Assembly: GCF_900129665.1 (NCBI RefSeq)
Contig: NZ_FQWL01000005.1
Span: 62,001 to 126,000, forward strand
Source: Flagellimonas flava
GTDB taxonomy: Bacteria > Bacteroidota > Bacteroidia > Flavobacteriales > Flavobacteriaceae
DNA: 64,000 nt
Direction of reading: 5' to 3'
In this document: one piece after another, positions 17,677-25,914 of the stretch
Numbering within the stretch: the stretch's first letter is position 1
How the letters are laid out: every line of letters starts with the position of its first letter
Notes under the pieces: generated by a model
The model's input: only the letters and a program-made list of their open reading frames with translations
Told to the model about the DNA's origin: nothing
Database searches by the model: none
Position numbers and translations under genes: made by a program

Positions 17677-18120
17677 TTAGTTGCGTGAGTGCGAATCGTA
17701 CACCTTGCCACTGATTTTCCATTTCCCGTTCTCCTTGTAAAGGACAAAGAAGTCGGTGAAACGGAATCCGCCCCAGTCGTAGAATTCAACTTTGGCCGCT
17801 GCAGCCGGTCCTGAAATATCGATCCATGCAATATGGTGCCTTACGTTCTCGGAAGGCCCGCCTTCATCGACAATACCTTCAAACTGGTCCGCGGTCACAT
17901 TATATACTTCCCCGTCCACTGATCCCACAACATGGGCATGGGCATAGAATGCCGAACGGCTTAATTTGCCATCGCCTGTCTTGGCACTCTCTATGTAGGG
18001 CTGCAAGGCCTTGGCCACTTCCTTGTACGCATCAAAGCTCTGTTTTTCCTGCGCTGTTCCCTTCTGTGCAAATGAGTTGAAAGCAATAAGGGAAAATACC
18101 ACTATACTTAAGGTCTTCAT
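17677..18120 (-). CDS. Exported lumazine-binding/NTF2-like protein
   Basis: 147-aa protein with a Sec signal (MKTLSIVVFSLIAFNSFAQ) and a small cone-shaped SnoaL/NTF2-type domain of the putative lumazine-binding group. Conserved segments include QPYIESAKTGDGKLSRSAF, then HAH, IAWIDISGPAAAAKVE and DFFVLYKENGKWKISGKVYDSH. It is a close paralogue of the adjacent gene at 18140, which lacks the signal, so one copy is exported and one cytosolic. Ligand unknown. The gap to the paralogue is 19 nt, so the two are co-transcribed. Confidence 0.88.
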   Translation of the reverse strand: MKTLSIVVFSLIAFNSFAQKGTAQEKQSFDAYKEVAKALQPYIESAKTGDGKLSRSAFYAHAHVVGSVDGEVYNVTADQFEGIVDEGGPSENVRHHIAWIDISGPAAAAKVEFYDWGGFRFTDFFVLYKENGKWKISGKVYDSHSRN

Positions 18121-18139
18121 CTGAATTTAGTTTTATGGA

Positions 18140-18553
18140 TTAATTGTTTGCGTGTGAATCGTACACCTTGCCACTGATTTTCCATTTCCCTTCCTCCTTG
18201 TAAAGGACAAAGAAATCGGTGAACCTTAGCCCGACCCAATCGATGAACTCTACCTTGGCCGCAGCTGCCGGCCCTGATATATCTATCCAGGCAATACGGC
18301 TTTGTACTTCAGGGGATGGCCCACCCTCGTTTACCACTGCCTCAAATTCATCTGCGGTCTGGTTGTACACGGTTCCGCCCACGGACCCAAGGATATGGGC
18401 ATGGTCAAAGAACGCCGAACGGCTCAACTTACCATCACCCGTACTGGCACTCTCAATGTAGGGCTGTAAAGCCTTTTCAACTTCCTTGTACTCATTGAAG
18501 CTTTGAACTTCATCTGCCTTTGTCTCTTTTGTCAATTCTGTAACTGTTTCCAT
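18140..18553 (-). CDS. Cytosolic lumazine-binding/NTF2-like protein
   Basis: 137-aa paralogue of the gene at 17677, with the same core motifs but an N-terminus of METVTELTKETKADE instead of a signal peptide. The two nucleotide sequences remain similar over most of their length, pointing to a fairly recent tandem duplication. A copy of the TetR-type 22-bp site lies at 18585-18606, just upstream of its start. It may bind a small aromatic or flavin-like ligand, by family analogy only. Confidence 0.88.
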   Translation of the reverse strand: METVTELTKETKADEVQSFNEYKEVEKALQPYIESASTGDGKLSRSAFFDHAHILGSVGGTVYNQTADEFEAVVNEGGPSPEVQSRIAWIDISGPAAAAKVEFIDWVGLRFTDFFVLYKEEGKWKISGKVYDSHANN

Positions 18554-18584
18554 TTTTTCTTATTATTTATTGTTGTATTAATAT

Positions 18585-18606
18585 TTACTATTTGAACTTT
18601 CGTTTA
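18585..18606 (-). promoter_or_regulatory. Candidate TetR operator 1
   Basis: One of three alignable 22-bp sites sharing TTAnTATTnGAACnnTCGTnTA. The core GAACnnTCGT is an imperfect palindrome. It lies 32 bp upstream of the start at 18553. Confidence 0.6.
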
Positions 18607-18671
18607 ATGATGTTTTAAACTCCTAGTGCACCATCACCGTAATTAGTGCGATTTTTCTTTTTTATGATTTA

Positions 18672-19676
18672 TCAGTTTTTAAGCACTATTCTAAACCGTG
18701 CTTTGCCCGCCTCTAGATGCTGCATGGCCTCATTTACTTTTTCCATGGGAAACTCTTCCACCGTTGGATAAATTTCATGCCTTGCGCAGAACTCCAGCAT
18801 TGTTTTGGTCAACTCGGGACTTCCAACGGTACTGCCGCCTACCGTTTTATCTCCGGCAATTAAACTAAAAGCTGGAATTTCCATGGGTTCCAATACGGCT
18901 CCAACAGTATGTAGTTTTCCTTTTTTTGAAAGGGCCGATAGATAGGCATTCCAATCCAAGTTGACATTTGTGGTATTTAGGATAAGTTTGAGTTTCCCCT
19001 GTACCGCTGCCAACTCTTTTGGGTCTCTGGAGTTGATGACCTTGGACGCCCCCATGGCAAGAATCTCTTCTTTTTTATCAGGATTTGAAGAAAAAGCGAT
19101 TACCTCACATCCCCAGGCCTTCAAGAACTTAAGGGCCAAGTGCCCAAGCCCTCCGATACCGATTACCCCAACGGAGTCCGTAGGTTGCACACCCGCAATT
19201 ACAATCGGGTTGAACACCGTCGCACCACCACAGAACAATGGGCCTACTTTGCCAGAATCCATTCCCTCGGGAATTGGGATTGCCCATGACCAATGTCCAC
19301 GGACATGGTCTGCAAACCCGCCATGTCTGCCCACTATGGTCTGTTCAGCAGTATCACACATATTATGGTCCCCACCCATACAACTGGAGCAGCTCATACA
19401 GGAGCCCGAAAACCAGCCCATGCCTACTGTTTGTCCCACTTTCACGTTTTTCACGGAACTTCCGATAGCAATGACCTCCCCCACTATTTCGTGACCAGGA
19501 ACCAGGGGGTATTCCGTCATGCCCCATTCGTTGTTCATCATGCTCAGGTCTGAATGGCAAACTCCGCAATGGGTAACTTTGATATCGACATCTTCCGCCC
19601 CGATTTTACCTAGTTCATAGGTGTATGGTGTCAATTTTCCATTGGGCTCTTGAACTGCGTATGCATTTACTTTCAT
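18672..19676 (-). CDS. NAD(P)-dependent alcohol dehydrogenase, cinnamyl/YahK-like
   Basis: 334-aa zinc MDR enzyme: catalytic zinc residues in HCGVCHSDLSMMNN and PLVPGHEIVGEV; structural-zinc cysteines in CMSCSSCMGGDHNMC; cofactor site GIGGLGHLALKF followed by FSSNPDKKEEI, whose Ser-Ser-Asn suggests NADP. The YahK/CAD subgroup usually reduces aldehydes. The gene lies between two candidate TetR sites (18585 downstream, 19708 upstream). It is a different subfamily from the dehydrogenase at 16491. A role in disposal of reactive aldehydes is inference. Confidence 0.93.
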   Translation of the reverse strand: MKVNAYAVQEPNGKLTPYTYELGKIGAEDVDIKVTHCGVCHSDLSMMNNEWGMTEYPLVPGHEIVGEVIAIGSSVKNVKVGQTVGMGWFSGSCMSCSSCMGGDHNMCDTAEQTIVGRHGGFADHVRGHWSWAIPIPEGMDSGKVGPLFCGGATVFNPIVIAGVQPTDSVGVIGIGGLGHLALKFLKAWGCEVIAFSSNPDKKEEILAMGASKVINSRDPKELAAVQGKLKLILNTTNVNLDWNAYLSALSKKGKLHTVGAVLEPMEIPAFSLIAGDKTVGGSTVGSPELTKTMLEFCARHEIYPTVEEFPMEKVNEAMQHLEAGKARFRIVLKN

Positions 19677-19707
19677 CTAATTCTATATGGTATGATTGTA
19701 TTATTAT

Positions 19708-19729
19708 TTACTATTAGAACGTTCGTATA
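19708..19729 (-). promoter_or_regulatory. Candidate TetR operator 2
   Basis: Second copy of the 22-bp site, with core GAACGTTCGT, which contains the perfect palindrome GAACGTTC. It lies 32 bp upstream of the dehydrogenase start at 19676, the same distance as operator 1 from its gene. Confidence 0.65.
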
Positions 19730-19749
19730 TTATATGCCAAAAAAAAAAA

Positions 19750-20328
19750 TCAACTCTCTATCATTTTCGTCATAAAGGATTTGAACAGCCGATAGGACTC
19801 ATCTTTTCCAGCAGCTTTCATGCGTGTCATCACGCCCTGTCTACTTGTCAGAAAGAACACCGCCATTTCTGAAGCTTTAAAATCTTTGGAAAAAGCTCCG
19901 TTCTCTTGTCCTTCCATGAAAAAACGCTCAAATATGTCCTGCCATTTTTTGTAATTGCCATCGGCCACCTTCTGGATGAACTCGTTCTGTCCGGCTATCT
20001 CACTGGTGAGGGTGCCGACCATACATCCTTCCTTGCATGCCGTGGCCTCCAATCGCTCCAATTCCTCATTGAAAACCGTTTCCAATCTCGCTTTATGTGG
20101 CGCATCACTTTCCAGTAACCTCAAAGTAAAGTAAGCGGCTACCTTGTCCCCATAATGTTCAAGTACTTTGGCGGCAAAGTCTTCCTTGCTCTTGAAATAG
20201 TAGTAGAATGAACCACTGGGAATCTCGGCATTTTCCAAGAATTCCCTAAGTCCAAGATTGTGGTACCCTTTCTGGCTCAAAACCTTTACCCCGGTCTCCA
20301 AGGCCCTATGTATATTCTCTTTTTTCAT
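19750..20328 (-). CDS. TetR/AcrR-family repressor
   Basis: 192-aa regulator with an N-terminal helix-turn-helix (about residues 8-52: ALETGVKVLSQKGYHNLGL, then FYYYFKSKEDFAAKVLEHY), followed by a helical ligand-binding domain with GCMVGTL. The second cysteine-bearing region (EATACKEGC) is typical of a subgroup that controls alcohol dehydrogenases and reductases. Its own promoter region holds the third operator-like site (20330-20351), so it probably represses itself and the genes at 18553 and 19676. The inducer is unknown. Confidence 0.92.
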   Translation of the reverse strand: MKKENIHRALETGVKVLSQKGYHNLGLREFLENAEIPSGSFYYYFKSKEDFAAKVLEHYGDKVAAYFTLRLLESDAPHKARLETVFNEELERLEATACKEGCMVGTLTSEIAGQNEFIQKVADGNYKKWQDIFERFFMEGQENGAFSKDFKASEMAVFFLTSRQGVMTRMKAAGKDESYRLFKSFMTKMIES

Positions 20329-20329
20329 T

Positions 20330-20351
20330 TTAATATTCGAACAGTCGTATA
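20330..20351 (-). promoter_or_regulatory. Candidate TetR operator 3 (autoregulatory)
   Basis: Third copy of the site, core GAACAGTCGT, immediately upstream of the TetR start codon. A second CTATACG lies a few bases further out. Its position fits autorepression. Confidence 0.6.
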
Positions 20352-20612
20352 CAAATCTATACGCTTACAAAAGAAATAAAAAAATGTTTGTTTTTTTTCC
20401 CATTTGCAACTTTTCATATTCAAGGGTTGTCTGTAATGGCATTGGAAAAAACACGACAGAAGTCGGTAGCTATCTCAAAAAAACACATATATATAATTAA
20501 CTATCAGAGGTTTACCTTAATGCCTCGTTGAAAAGGGTTATTGTAGAGGCTTAGATAAACTTATGTGGTTTTTAGGAAACAGTCAAAAAATTAGGAACAA
20601 AAAAATATTGAA
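20352..20612. other. Intergenic, AT-rich divergent promoter region
   Basis: 261 nt between the TetR gene and the broken NAD(P)-binding gene. It contains a T-rich tract near 20391-20400, but I see no further 22-bp operator copy, no RNA gene and no repeat. Confidence 0.4.
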
Positions 20613-21107
20613 ATGAAAGTATTGGTAATAGGGTCAACGGGCAGGGTCGGCCGTTTGTTGACCGAAAAGTTGCTTGAACAGGGCCATACCGTTGTGGGTA
20701 CTTCAAGAGGGGAAGAAAGACTGTTTGAATCGGATAATTATAGTCCGATCAACCTGAACCTGCTCGACGATATAAAGGACATCGTGAACACGGTTCCCAG
20801 CGATGTAGGGGCCGTTTATTTTGTGTCGGGGTAACGTGGCAAGGATTTATTTCAGGTAGATTTGCACGGTGCCATTAAGACCATGCAGGCCGCCGAAGAG
20901 CTCAACATACCCCGTTATATTTTATTGAGCACCCTTTTTGCGCTCGACACGTCCAAATGGCACATTGACGATATTGACCAGCTTAGGGACTACTATGTTT
21001 CGAAGCATTATGCCGACCAATGGTTGACCAAGAACACTGGGTTGAACTATTCCATATTGCAGCCCGGGAACTTAAAAGAGGTTCCAGGTACCGGTAAGCT
21101 CCACTGA
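20613..21107 (+). pseudogene. NAD(P)-binding NmrA/SDR-like protein, nonsense-interrupted and truncated
   Basis: Starts as a normal atypical short-chain reductase: MKVLVIGSTGRVGRLLTEKL holds the GxxGxxG site. An in-frame TAA at 20832-20834 interrupts VYFVSG*RGKDLFQVDLHGA, and the same frame then continues with a family-like sequence (IKTMQAAEE, then YILLST, then YADQWL) to a stop at 21107. The TAA is one base from TCA, so S-to-stop is the simplest cause. The last part, GNLKEVPGTGKLH, ends where relatives continue for about 30 more residues, so the C-terminus is missing as well. It is divergent from the TetR gene and probably once belonged to that regulon. Confidence 0.82.
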
Positions 21108-21587
21108 AATGGCATCATTTCAAACCATTAAACCTGTAAATTACTGATTTACAGGTTTTTTTATTTTGTTTACTTTCATTCAATAGCTAAAAATAGCTCA
21201 ATAAATGGTCGCAAATCACTTAAGGGAGCCAGATTTAATAGGCTCTTTTGAGTTTTGCTGTTTTTGTACCAAAGCAACTGGGTTTGCAGTACTTGGTTTT
21301 CCTGCTTCAATAAAAATATCTATTTTCATATATGTGTATATAATACACAGAAAAGTTTAATGTTGTTTTTTCAGCACCAATCGATTGGTTTTAAAAAGAT
21401 TGGAACGCTTGACAAATACAATAATTTGCCGAGTGATTCCCAAAGGTCTTAGAAAAGAGTTGTCGCTTTAGGGTCACATTGATTGGGATGAAATTCGTAT
21501 GGAGCGCTCGATTGGCTTTGCCTTCTCTATAAAAACAGCGGGAAAAAATTTTATTAAAAAGATGATGTTGCCACCAATAAAACATTT
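21108..21587. other. Intergenic region with terminator, otherwise featureless
   Basis: 480 nt between the broken reductase and the sulfatase. Apart from the terminator at 21131-21161 I see no open frame with family resemblance, no RNA gene and no repeat. Confidence 0.5.
21131..21161 (+). terminator. Intrinsic terminator
   Basis: Perfect 10-bp stem AACCTGTAAA/TTTACAGGTT with a 7-nt loop and a run of Ts. It ends the transcript of the broken reductase gene. Confidence 0.9.
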
Positions 21588-23504
21588 ATGAATTTACGAA
21601 CCGGACATTTATTTTGGGATTTAAAGTCAGCCAGACAGCCCATAGCGCTAATGGTTTTGACAATGTTGCTTGTTTTAGGCAGCTGTACAAAGGTGACCGA
21701 AACCCAGCCCCCCAACATCCTTTGGATAGTCAGCGAGGACAATAGCGCCTATCTCGGCTGTTATGGGGATTCTCTTGCCACTACGCCTAATATTGACAAA
21801 TTGGCCATGGAAGGCCATCTGTATACCCATGCCTACGCAAACGCTCCTGTATGTTCCCCAGCAAGAAACACAATTATCACTGGAGTTTATGCCACCTCAA
21901 ATGGCAGTCAGCATATGAGGAGCTACAACCCCCTGTCCCAGGTTGTACGTTTTTTTCCGGAATACTTGAAAGAGAAAAGATATTACTGTACCAACAATGC
22001 AAAGGAAGATTACAATACCAACACTCCAATCTCGAAAGAGGTCTGGGATGAATCTTCCGAAACCGCGCATTACAGTAACCGTGACCAAGGACAACCCTTC
22101 TTTCATGTAAAAAACATACATACTACCCATGAAAGCAGTATTCATGATTCGATTCCTTCTTCCGAACTTGTGCATCGTCCTGAAGCAATGGCCATCCCTC
22201 CGTACCACCCCCCTACAGCGGATATAAAACATGACTGGGCGCAGTACTATGATAGGATTACACAGATGGATGCAGAGGTAGGTAAACTATTGAAAGAGCT
22301 TGAGGATAGTGGCTTAGCTGAAAATACGATAGTCTTCTACTACAGCGACCATGGTGGGGTCTTGGCAAGGAGCAAACGCTATCCCTTTGAGACGGGTACC
22401 AGGGTCCCTTTTATCATTCGGATACCTGATAAATACAAAACATGGAGGCCTTCAAAAGTTGGCGGAAAGGTAGCTAGAATGATATCATTTGTGGATTTGG
22501 CCCCCACTATGTTGGGCCTCGCAGGTATTGCCGCTCCTGACCACATGCAGGGCAAGGTGTTCTTGGGTGAATTCAAAGAAGAACCATCGGATTATGTACA
22601 TATTTTCAAGGGAAGGATGGATGAGCGTTATGATATGTCTAGAGCAGTTCGCGACAAACGATTTAGGTACATCAAAAACTATATGCCTTTTCGCGCATAC
22701 GGCCAACCCTTGAACTATTTGTTCCGGGCCAGATCAATACAATCTTGGCAAAATGAATGGGAGTTGGGAAACTTGAACAAAATTCAGTCTGCGTTTTGGG
22801 AAAGCAAGCCAGTAGAAGAACTATATGATCTTGAGAACGACCCATGGGAAACAGAGAATCTTGCTGACCGCCCTGAGTACGTTTCCGATTTGTGGCGACT
22901 TAGGAGGAAAAATCTCGAATGGACAAAAAAGATCAAAGATGCAGGGTTTATTCCAGAAGCTGAACTCATGGAGCGAACAAAAAGTACCACAGTATATGAT
23001 TATCTGCGTTCTGACGGCAATAATCTAGAGAAAATAATACAGGTTGCCGAGAATGTATCCCTTGCGACAAGGGACTCTTTGCCCCGAATTATGGAATACT
23101 TATATCACAAGGACAATGCTATTAGGTATTGGGGGGCAACGGGTCTTCAAATTCTGAAAAGTGATGCTATGGGTGAAATTAAAAGCATAAAACTTGCCTT
23201 GGGAGATCCCTCGATTACCGTAACCAATGTGTTGTCGGAGGTGCTGTATAATTTGGGTGAGCGAGAAATTGCTCGTGCAAAACTTATTGAAAATCTTGCT
23301 CACGGCGATCATTACTCAAGGGTTCATACGCTGAACATAGTGGATGTTTTGGGACTTGAAGATGAAAAAATCAAAAAAGCGGTTGTTGATTTTTATAAGC
23401 AAAACTATGAGAATGACCGTTCACGCTACGATTTAAGGATGGTACGATATCTCTGTAAGAAATGGAAAATTGAAATTGACACTGGACCTGAATATAAAAT
23501 TTAA
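21588..23504 (+). CDS. Sulfatase lipoprotein with C-terminal helical-repeat region
   Basis: 638-aa type I sulfatase. Residues 1-33 form a long lipoprotein signal with lipobox VLGSC. Metal ligands are in WIVSEDNSAYLGCYG. The activation motif is CSPAR with C89. A later metal block is FYYSDHGG. The sequence resembles the group annotated as heparan N-sulfatase/sulfamidase-like. About residues 500-638 form a helical, HEAT-like extension that a minimal sulfatase lacks. The gene stands alone, 270 bp before the sigma factor that opens the polysaccharide locus; co-regulation with it is likely but not shown. It probably needs the FGE encoded at 14241. Confidence 0.92.
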   Translation: MNLRTGHLFWDLKSARQPIALMVLTMLLVLGSCTKVTETQPPNILWIVSEDNSAYLGCYGDSLATTPNIDKLAMEGHLYTHAYANAPVCSPARNTIITGVYATSNGSQHMRSYNPLSQVVRFFPEYLKEKRYYCTNNAKEDYNTNTPISKEVWDESSETAHYSNRDQGQPFFHVKNIHTTHESSIHDSIPSSELVHRPEAMAIPPYHPPTADIKHDWAQYYDRITQMDAEVGKLLKELEDSGLAENTIVFYYSDHGGVLARSKRYPFETGTRVPFIIRIPDKYKTWRPSKVGGKVARMISFVDLAPTMLGLAGIAAPDHMQGKVFLGEFKEEPSDYVHIFKGRMDERYDMSRAVRDKRFRYIKNYMPFRAYGQPLNYLFRARSIQSWQNEWELGNLNKIQSAFWESKPVEELYDLENDPWETENLADRPEYVSDLWRLRRKNLEWTKKIKDAGFIPEAELMERTKSTTVYDYLRSDGNNLEKIIQVAENVSLATRDSLPRIMEYLYHKDNAIRYWGATGLQILKSDAMGEIKSIKLALGDPSITVTNVLSEVLYNLGEREIARAKLIENLAHGDHYSRVHTLNIVDVLGLEDEKIKKAVVDFYKQNYENDRSRYDLRMVRYLCKKWKIEIDTGPEYKI

Positions 23505-23774
23505 TTCACATGCTTCCGGCAACGTAGTCATGAACCAAGACAAAGATTTGTTTTAATCAAATGATATTTTAGATATACCAATAAGATTATTCTTACTATT
23601 TTTGCAGTTTTTTTGAATTTTTATTACAAAATGATATTTTTTATTAATAATACCTTACTTTCAAAAATATATTTATTGCAGATTTACAATGTGACCTATT
23701 AAAAAGCAAGCCTATTTCAAGTGAAAATTGCCCAGCGACATATTGAGACCGAAAAAAATGAAAAACAAAATCGG

Positions 23775-24365
23775 ATGGAGACCCCATCCAATGGGCATAA
23801 CGCACCTTCGGACCTTCAACTTTGGCAGGAGTTCAAGTCTGGCAGCGAAAATGCTTTTGCAACCATCTACAATGACAATGCTAGTAGATTGTACAGTTAT
23901 GGGATAAAGCTGGTTCATGACCAAGATTTGGTAAAAGACACGATACAGGACCTTTTTGTAGAGCTATGGAATACCAAACAAAGGTTGGGAGAAGTTAAAT
24001 CCATTAAATCCTATCTGTACAAATCCATTCGTAGAGCCCTTATTTCGAAAGCATCCAATAAAAGAAACAGACTGGGGTTTTTCTATCATCTAGAGCGTTT
24101 TGAAGAAACAGTCCCCTCCCAGGAAATTCATTTGATTGAAAAGCAGCGCTTTGATGAGGAAAGAAAAAAATTGAAAAAAGCTTTAGGAAAACTCAACCCC
24201 AAGCAACAAGAGGTAATTCATTTGAAATTCTATAGTCGCTTAAGCTATGAAGAAATTGCCGAGGTGATGTCCTTGGACAAAAAGAAAACGTACAATTTAG
24301 TAGCTTACACCTTAAAGTTGCTCAGGCAATATCTGAGCTTGTCGGTTTTAGCTTTTCTTTTGTGA
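23775..24365 (+). CDS. ECF RNA polymerase sigma factor, FecI-like
   Basis: About 196 aa. The sigma-70 region 2 core is at about residues 15-80 (FATIYNDNASRLYSYGIKL, then VKDTIQDLFVELW). Region 4 helix-turn-helix is KLNPKQQEVIHLKFY, then SYEEIAEVMSL. The frame opens at GTG 23721; the first ATG is 23775 and the family-like sequence begins after it, so that start is preferred. With the FecR protein at 24578 and the STN-bearing SusC at 25915 it forms a FecI/FecR/FecA-type relay that switches on a polysaccharide locus when its glycan is bound. Confidence 0.92.
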   Translation: METPSNGHNAPSDLQLWQEFKSGSENAFATIYNDNASRLYSYGIKLVHDQDLVKDTIQDLFVELWNTKQRLGEVKSIKSYLYKSIRRALISKASNKRNRLGFFYHLERFEETVPSQEIHLIEKQRFDEERKKLKKALGKLNPKQQEVIHLKFYSRLSYEEIAEVMSLDKKKTYNLVAYTLKLLRQYLSLSVLAFLL

Positions 24366-24577
24366 TGCTATCCTAATTCTGCTTGGCCAAAACCTTCGGC
24401 CCCCTGCTCTTTTGAAGAGACTATTATATCATTGGTTTTCAGCCCATTGTTCCAAAGGCTCACGGTTGTTTCTCACCGACCTATTAAGAAATTCACGAAA
24501 ATTCCAACTTTTTTTAAGTAAAATGACAGAAATCACCTCTTATTAATTAGAGATTGACAATTATCAAAATTTTGTTG

Positions 24578-25783
24578 ATGAAATATTGCAAATACGAGGT
24601 TGAGGATTTTGTAATGGACGAGTATTTCCAAAAATGGATTTTGGACAGTGATTCCTTGACGTCCAATTTTTGGGAAAACTGGATTTCCGACCATCCAGAA
24701 AAGAAAGAAATCGTTGAAAAGGCCAAAAGGCAGATTCTTCTGATGAATTTTGACAATGACCCTCTTTCCAAACAGGATTTTGACACGATGTGGCGCGTTA
24801 TTGTGGAGAGAAGAAAAGATGACCATAAAGACCCACGCCAATTCCACTTTTTCGAAAAATATAGAAAACTTGCGCTTCTAAGGGCCGCTGCCGTGTTCAT
24901 TGGATTTACGGTGGCCTGTTTTGGAATCTATCAATCCGGGCTCTTTGATACTAATTCTGTCCCGTCACTTTCAGGTTCTGAAATCACCCTTGAACTTGAG
25001 GATGGAACCGTCAAGGTTCTTAAGGAAAACTCCACAAATATTGTCAAGGATTCCGAAGGCAGTATTATCGTGCGGCAGGAAGAGAATACCCTACTGTATG
25101 AATCACCCGAATCGCGTAAGGAAACTTTGCACTACAACCAGCTTACCGTTCCATATGGAAAGAAATTTGAACTGATGCTATCTGATGGAACCCATGTGTT
25201 TCTGAATTCGGGATCAAAACTGAGATACCCTGTGACCTTCTTAAAAGACTCTAATCGAGATGTATATCTCGACGGGGAGGCGTATTTCTCCGTAAAGCGT
25301 GATGAAGAAAGGCCTTTTACAGTAATTACCGATGATATGAATACCAGGGTATATGGTACCGAGTTCAATGTTTCAAGTTACAAGAACGAGAACAATACAT
25401 CCACCGTACTTGTTGAGGGAAGTGTCGGGGTCTACCGCTCTAATAATGACGAGGCGTTGAAACCAATAGCCATTGCTCCCGGTCAACGTGCGGTCTATCA
25501 AGACAATACCATAGCCGTTGAAGATGCAGAGGTATTAAAATATATTGCTTGGAAGGAAAACAAACTGCTTTTTGCAAACGATTCGTTCGATTTGATTTTG
25601 AAAGAATTGGAGCGCCATTTTAATGTTCGAATAAACAACCGGTTCTTGGCTTTAAACAACAAAAGGTTTACGGGAACTTTTGAACATGAATCGTTGGACA
25701 TCATATTAAAAGTCTTCAGCGAACATACTGCATTTGACTTTACTGTTGAGGGAGAAACAATAATTATAACGGAAAGAAAGTAA
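24578..25783 (+). CDS. FecR-family anti-sigma factor
   Basis: 401-aa single-pass inner-membrane protein. The cytoplasmic N-terminal part (residues 1-95) binds the sigma factor; a membrane helix (about 100-122) includes LRAAAVFIGFTVACFGIY; the periplasmic FecR domain spans about 180-290 (TVPYGKKFELMLSDGT, then LDGEAYFSV, then YGTEFNVSSY); a DUF4974-like C-terminus follows. The frame extends to a TTG at 24554, but ATG 24578 is the first good start. It transmits the state of the SusC N-terminal domain to the sigma factor at 23775. Confidence 0.93.
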   Translation: MKYCKYEVEDFVMDEYFQKWILDSDSLTSNFWENWISDHPEKKEIVEKAKRQILLMNFDNDPLSKQDFDTMWRVIVERRKDDHKDPRQFHFFEKYRKLALLRAAAVFIGFTVACFGIYQSGLFDTNSVPSLSGSEITLELEDGTVKVLKENSTNIVKDSEGSIIVRQEENTLLYESPESRKETLHYNQLTVPYGKKFELMLSDGTHVFLNSGSKLRYPVTFLKDSNRDVYLDGEAYFSVKRDEERPFTVITDDMNTRVYGTEFNVSSYKNENNTSTVLVEGSVGVYRSNNDEALKPIAIAPGQRAVYQDNTIAVEDAEVLKYIAWKENKLLFANDSFDLILKELERHFNVRINNRFLALNNKRFTGTFEHESLDIILKVFSEHTAFDFTVEGETIIITERK

Positions 25784-25836
25784 AATAATCAACAAATTAG
25801 ATACAAACCTTAAACCGTCAGCCTATGAAACAAAAA

Positions 25837-25866
25837 AATCGGAAAGTGGTGCAACACTTTCCGATT
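25837..25866 (+). repeat. Perfect 12-bp hairpin in the FecR-SusC gap
   Basis: AATCGGAAAGTG, GTGCAA, CACTTTCCGATT. A very stable hairpin 49 bp before susC, without a T run. It may attenuate or stabilise the susC message. It also lies inside a 16-codon frame (25824-25874), which may be chance. Confidence 0.6.
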
Positions 25867-25914
25867 AACAAATGATCTAGTCGTAAGTAAACTAACTAAA
25901 ATCAATTCAAAATT

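Noticed and set aside
18961..19494. Long plus-strand open frame of 177 codons
   Set aside because: It lies wholly inside, and antisense to, the clearly conserved alcohol dehydrogenase; its translation has no family resemblance.
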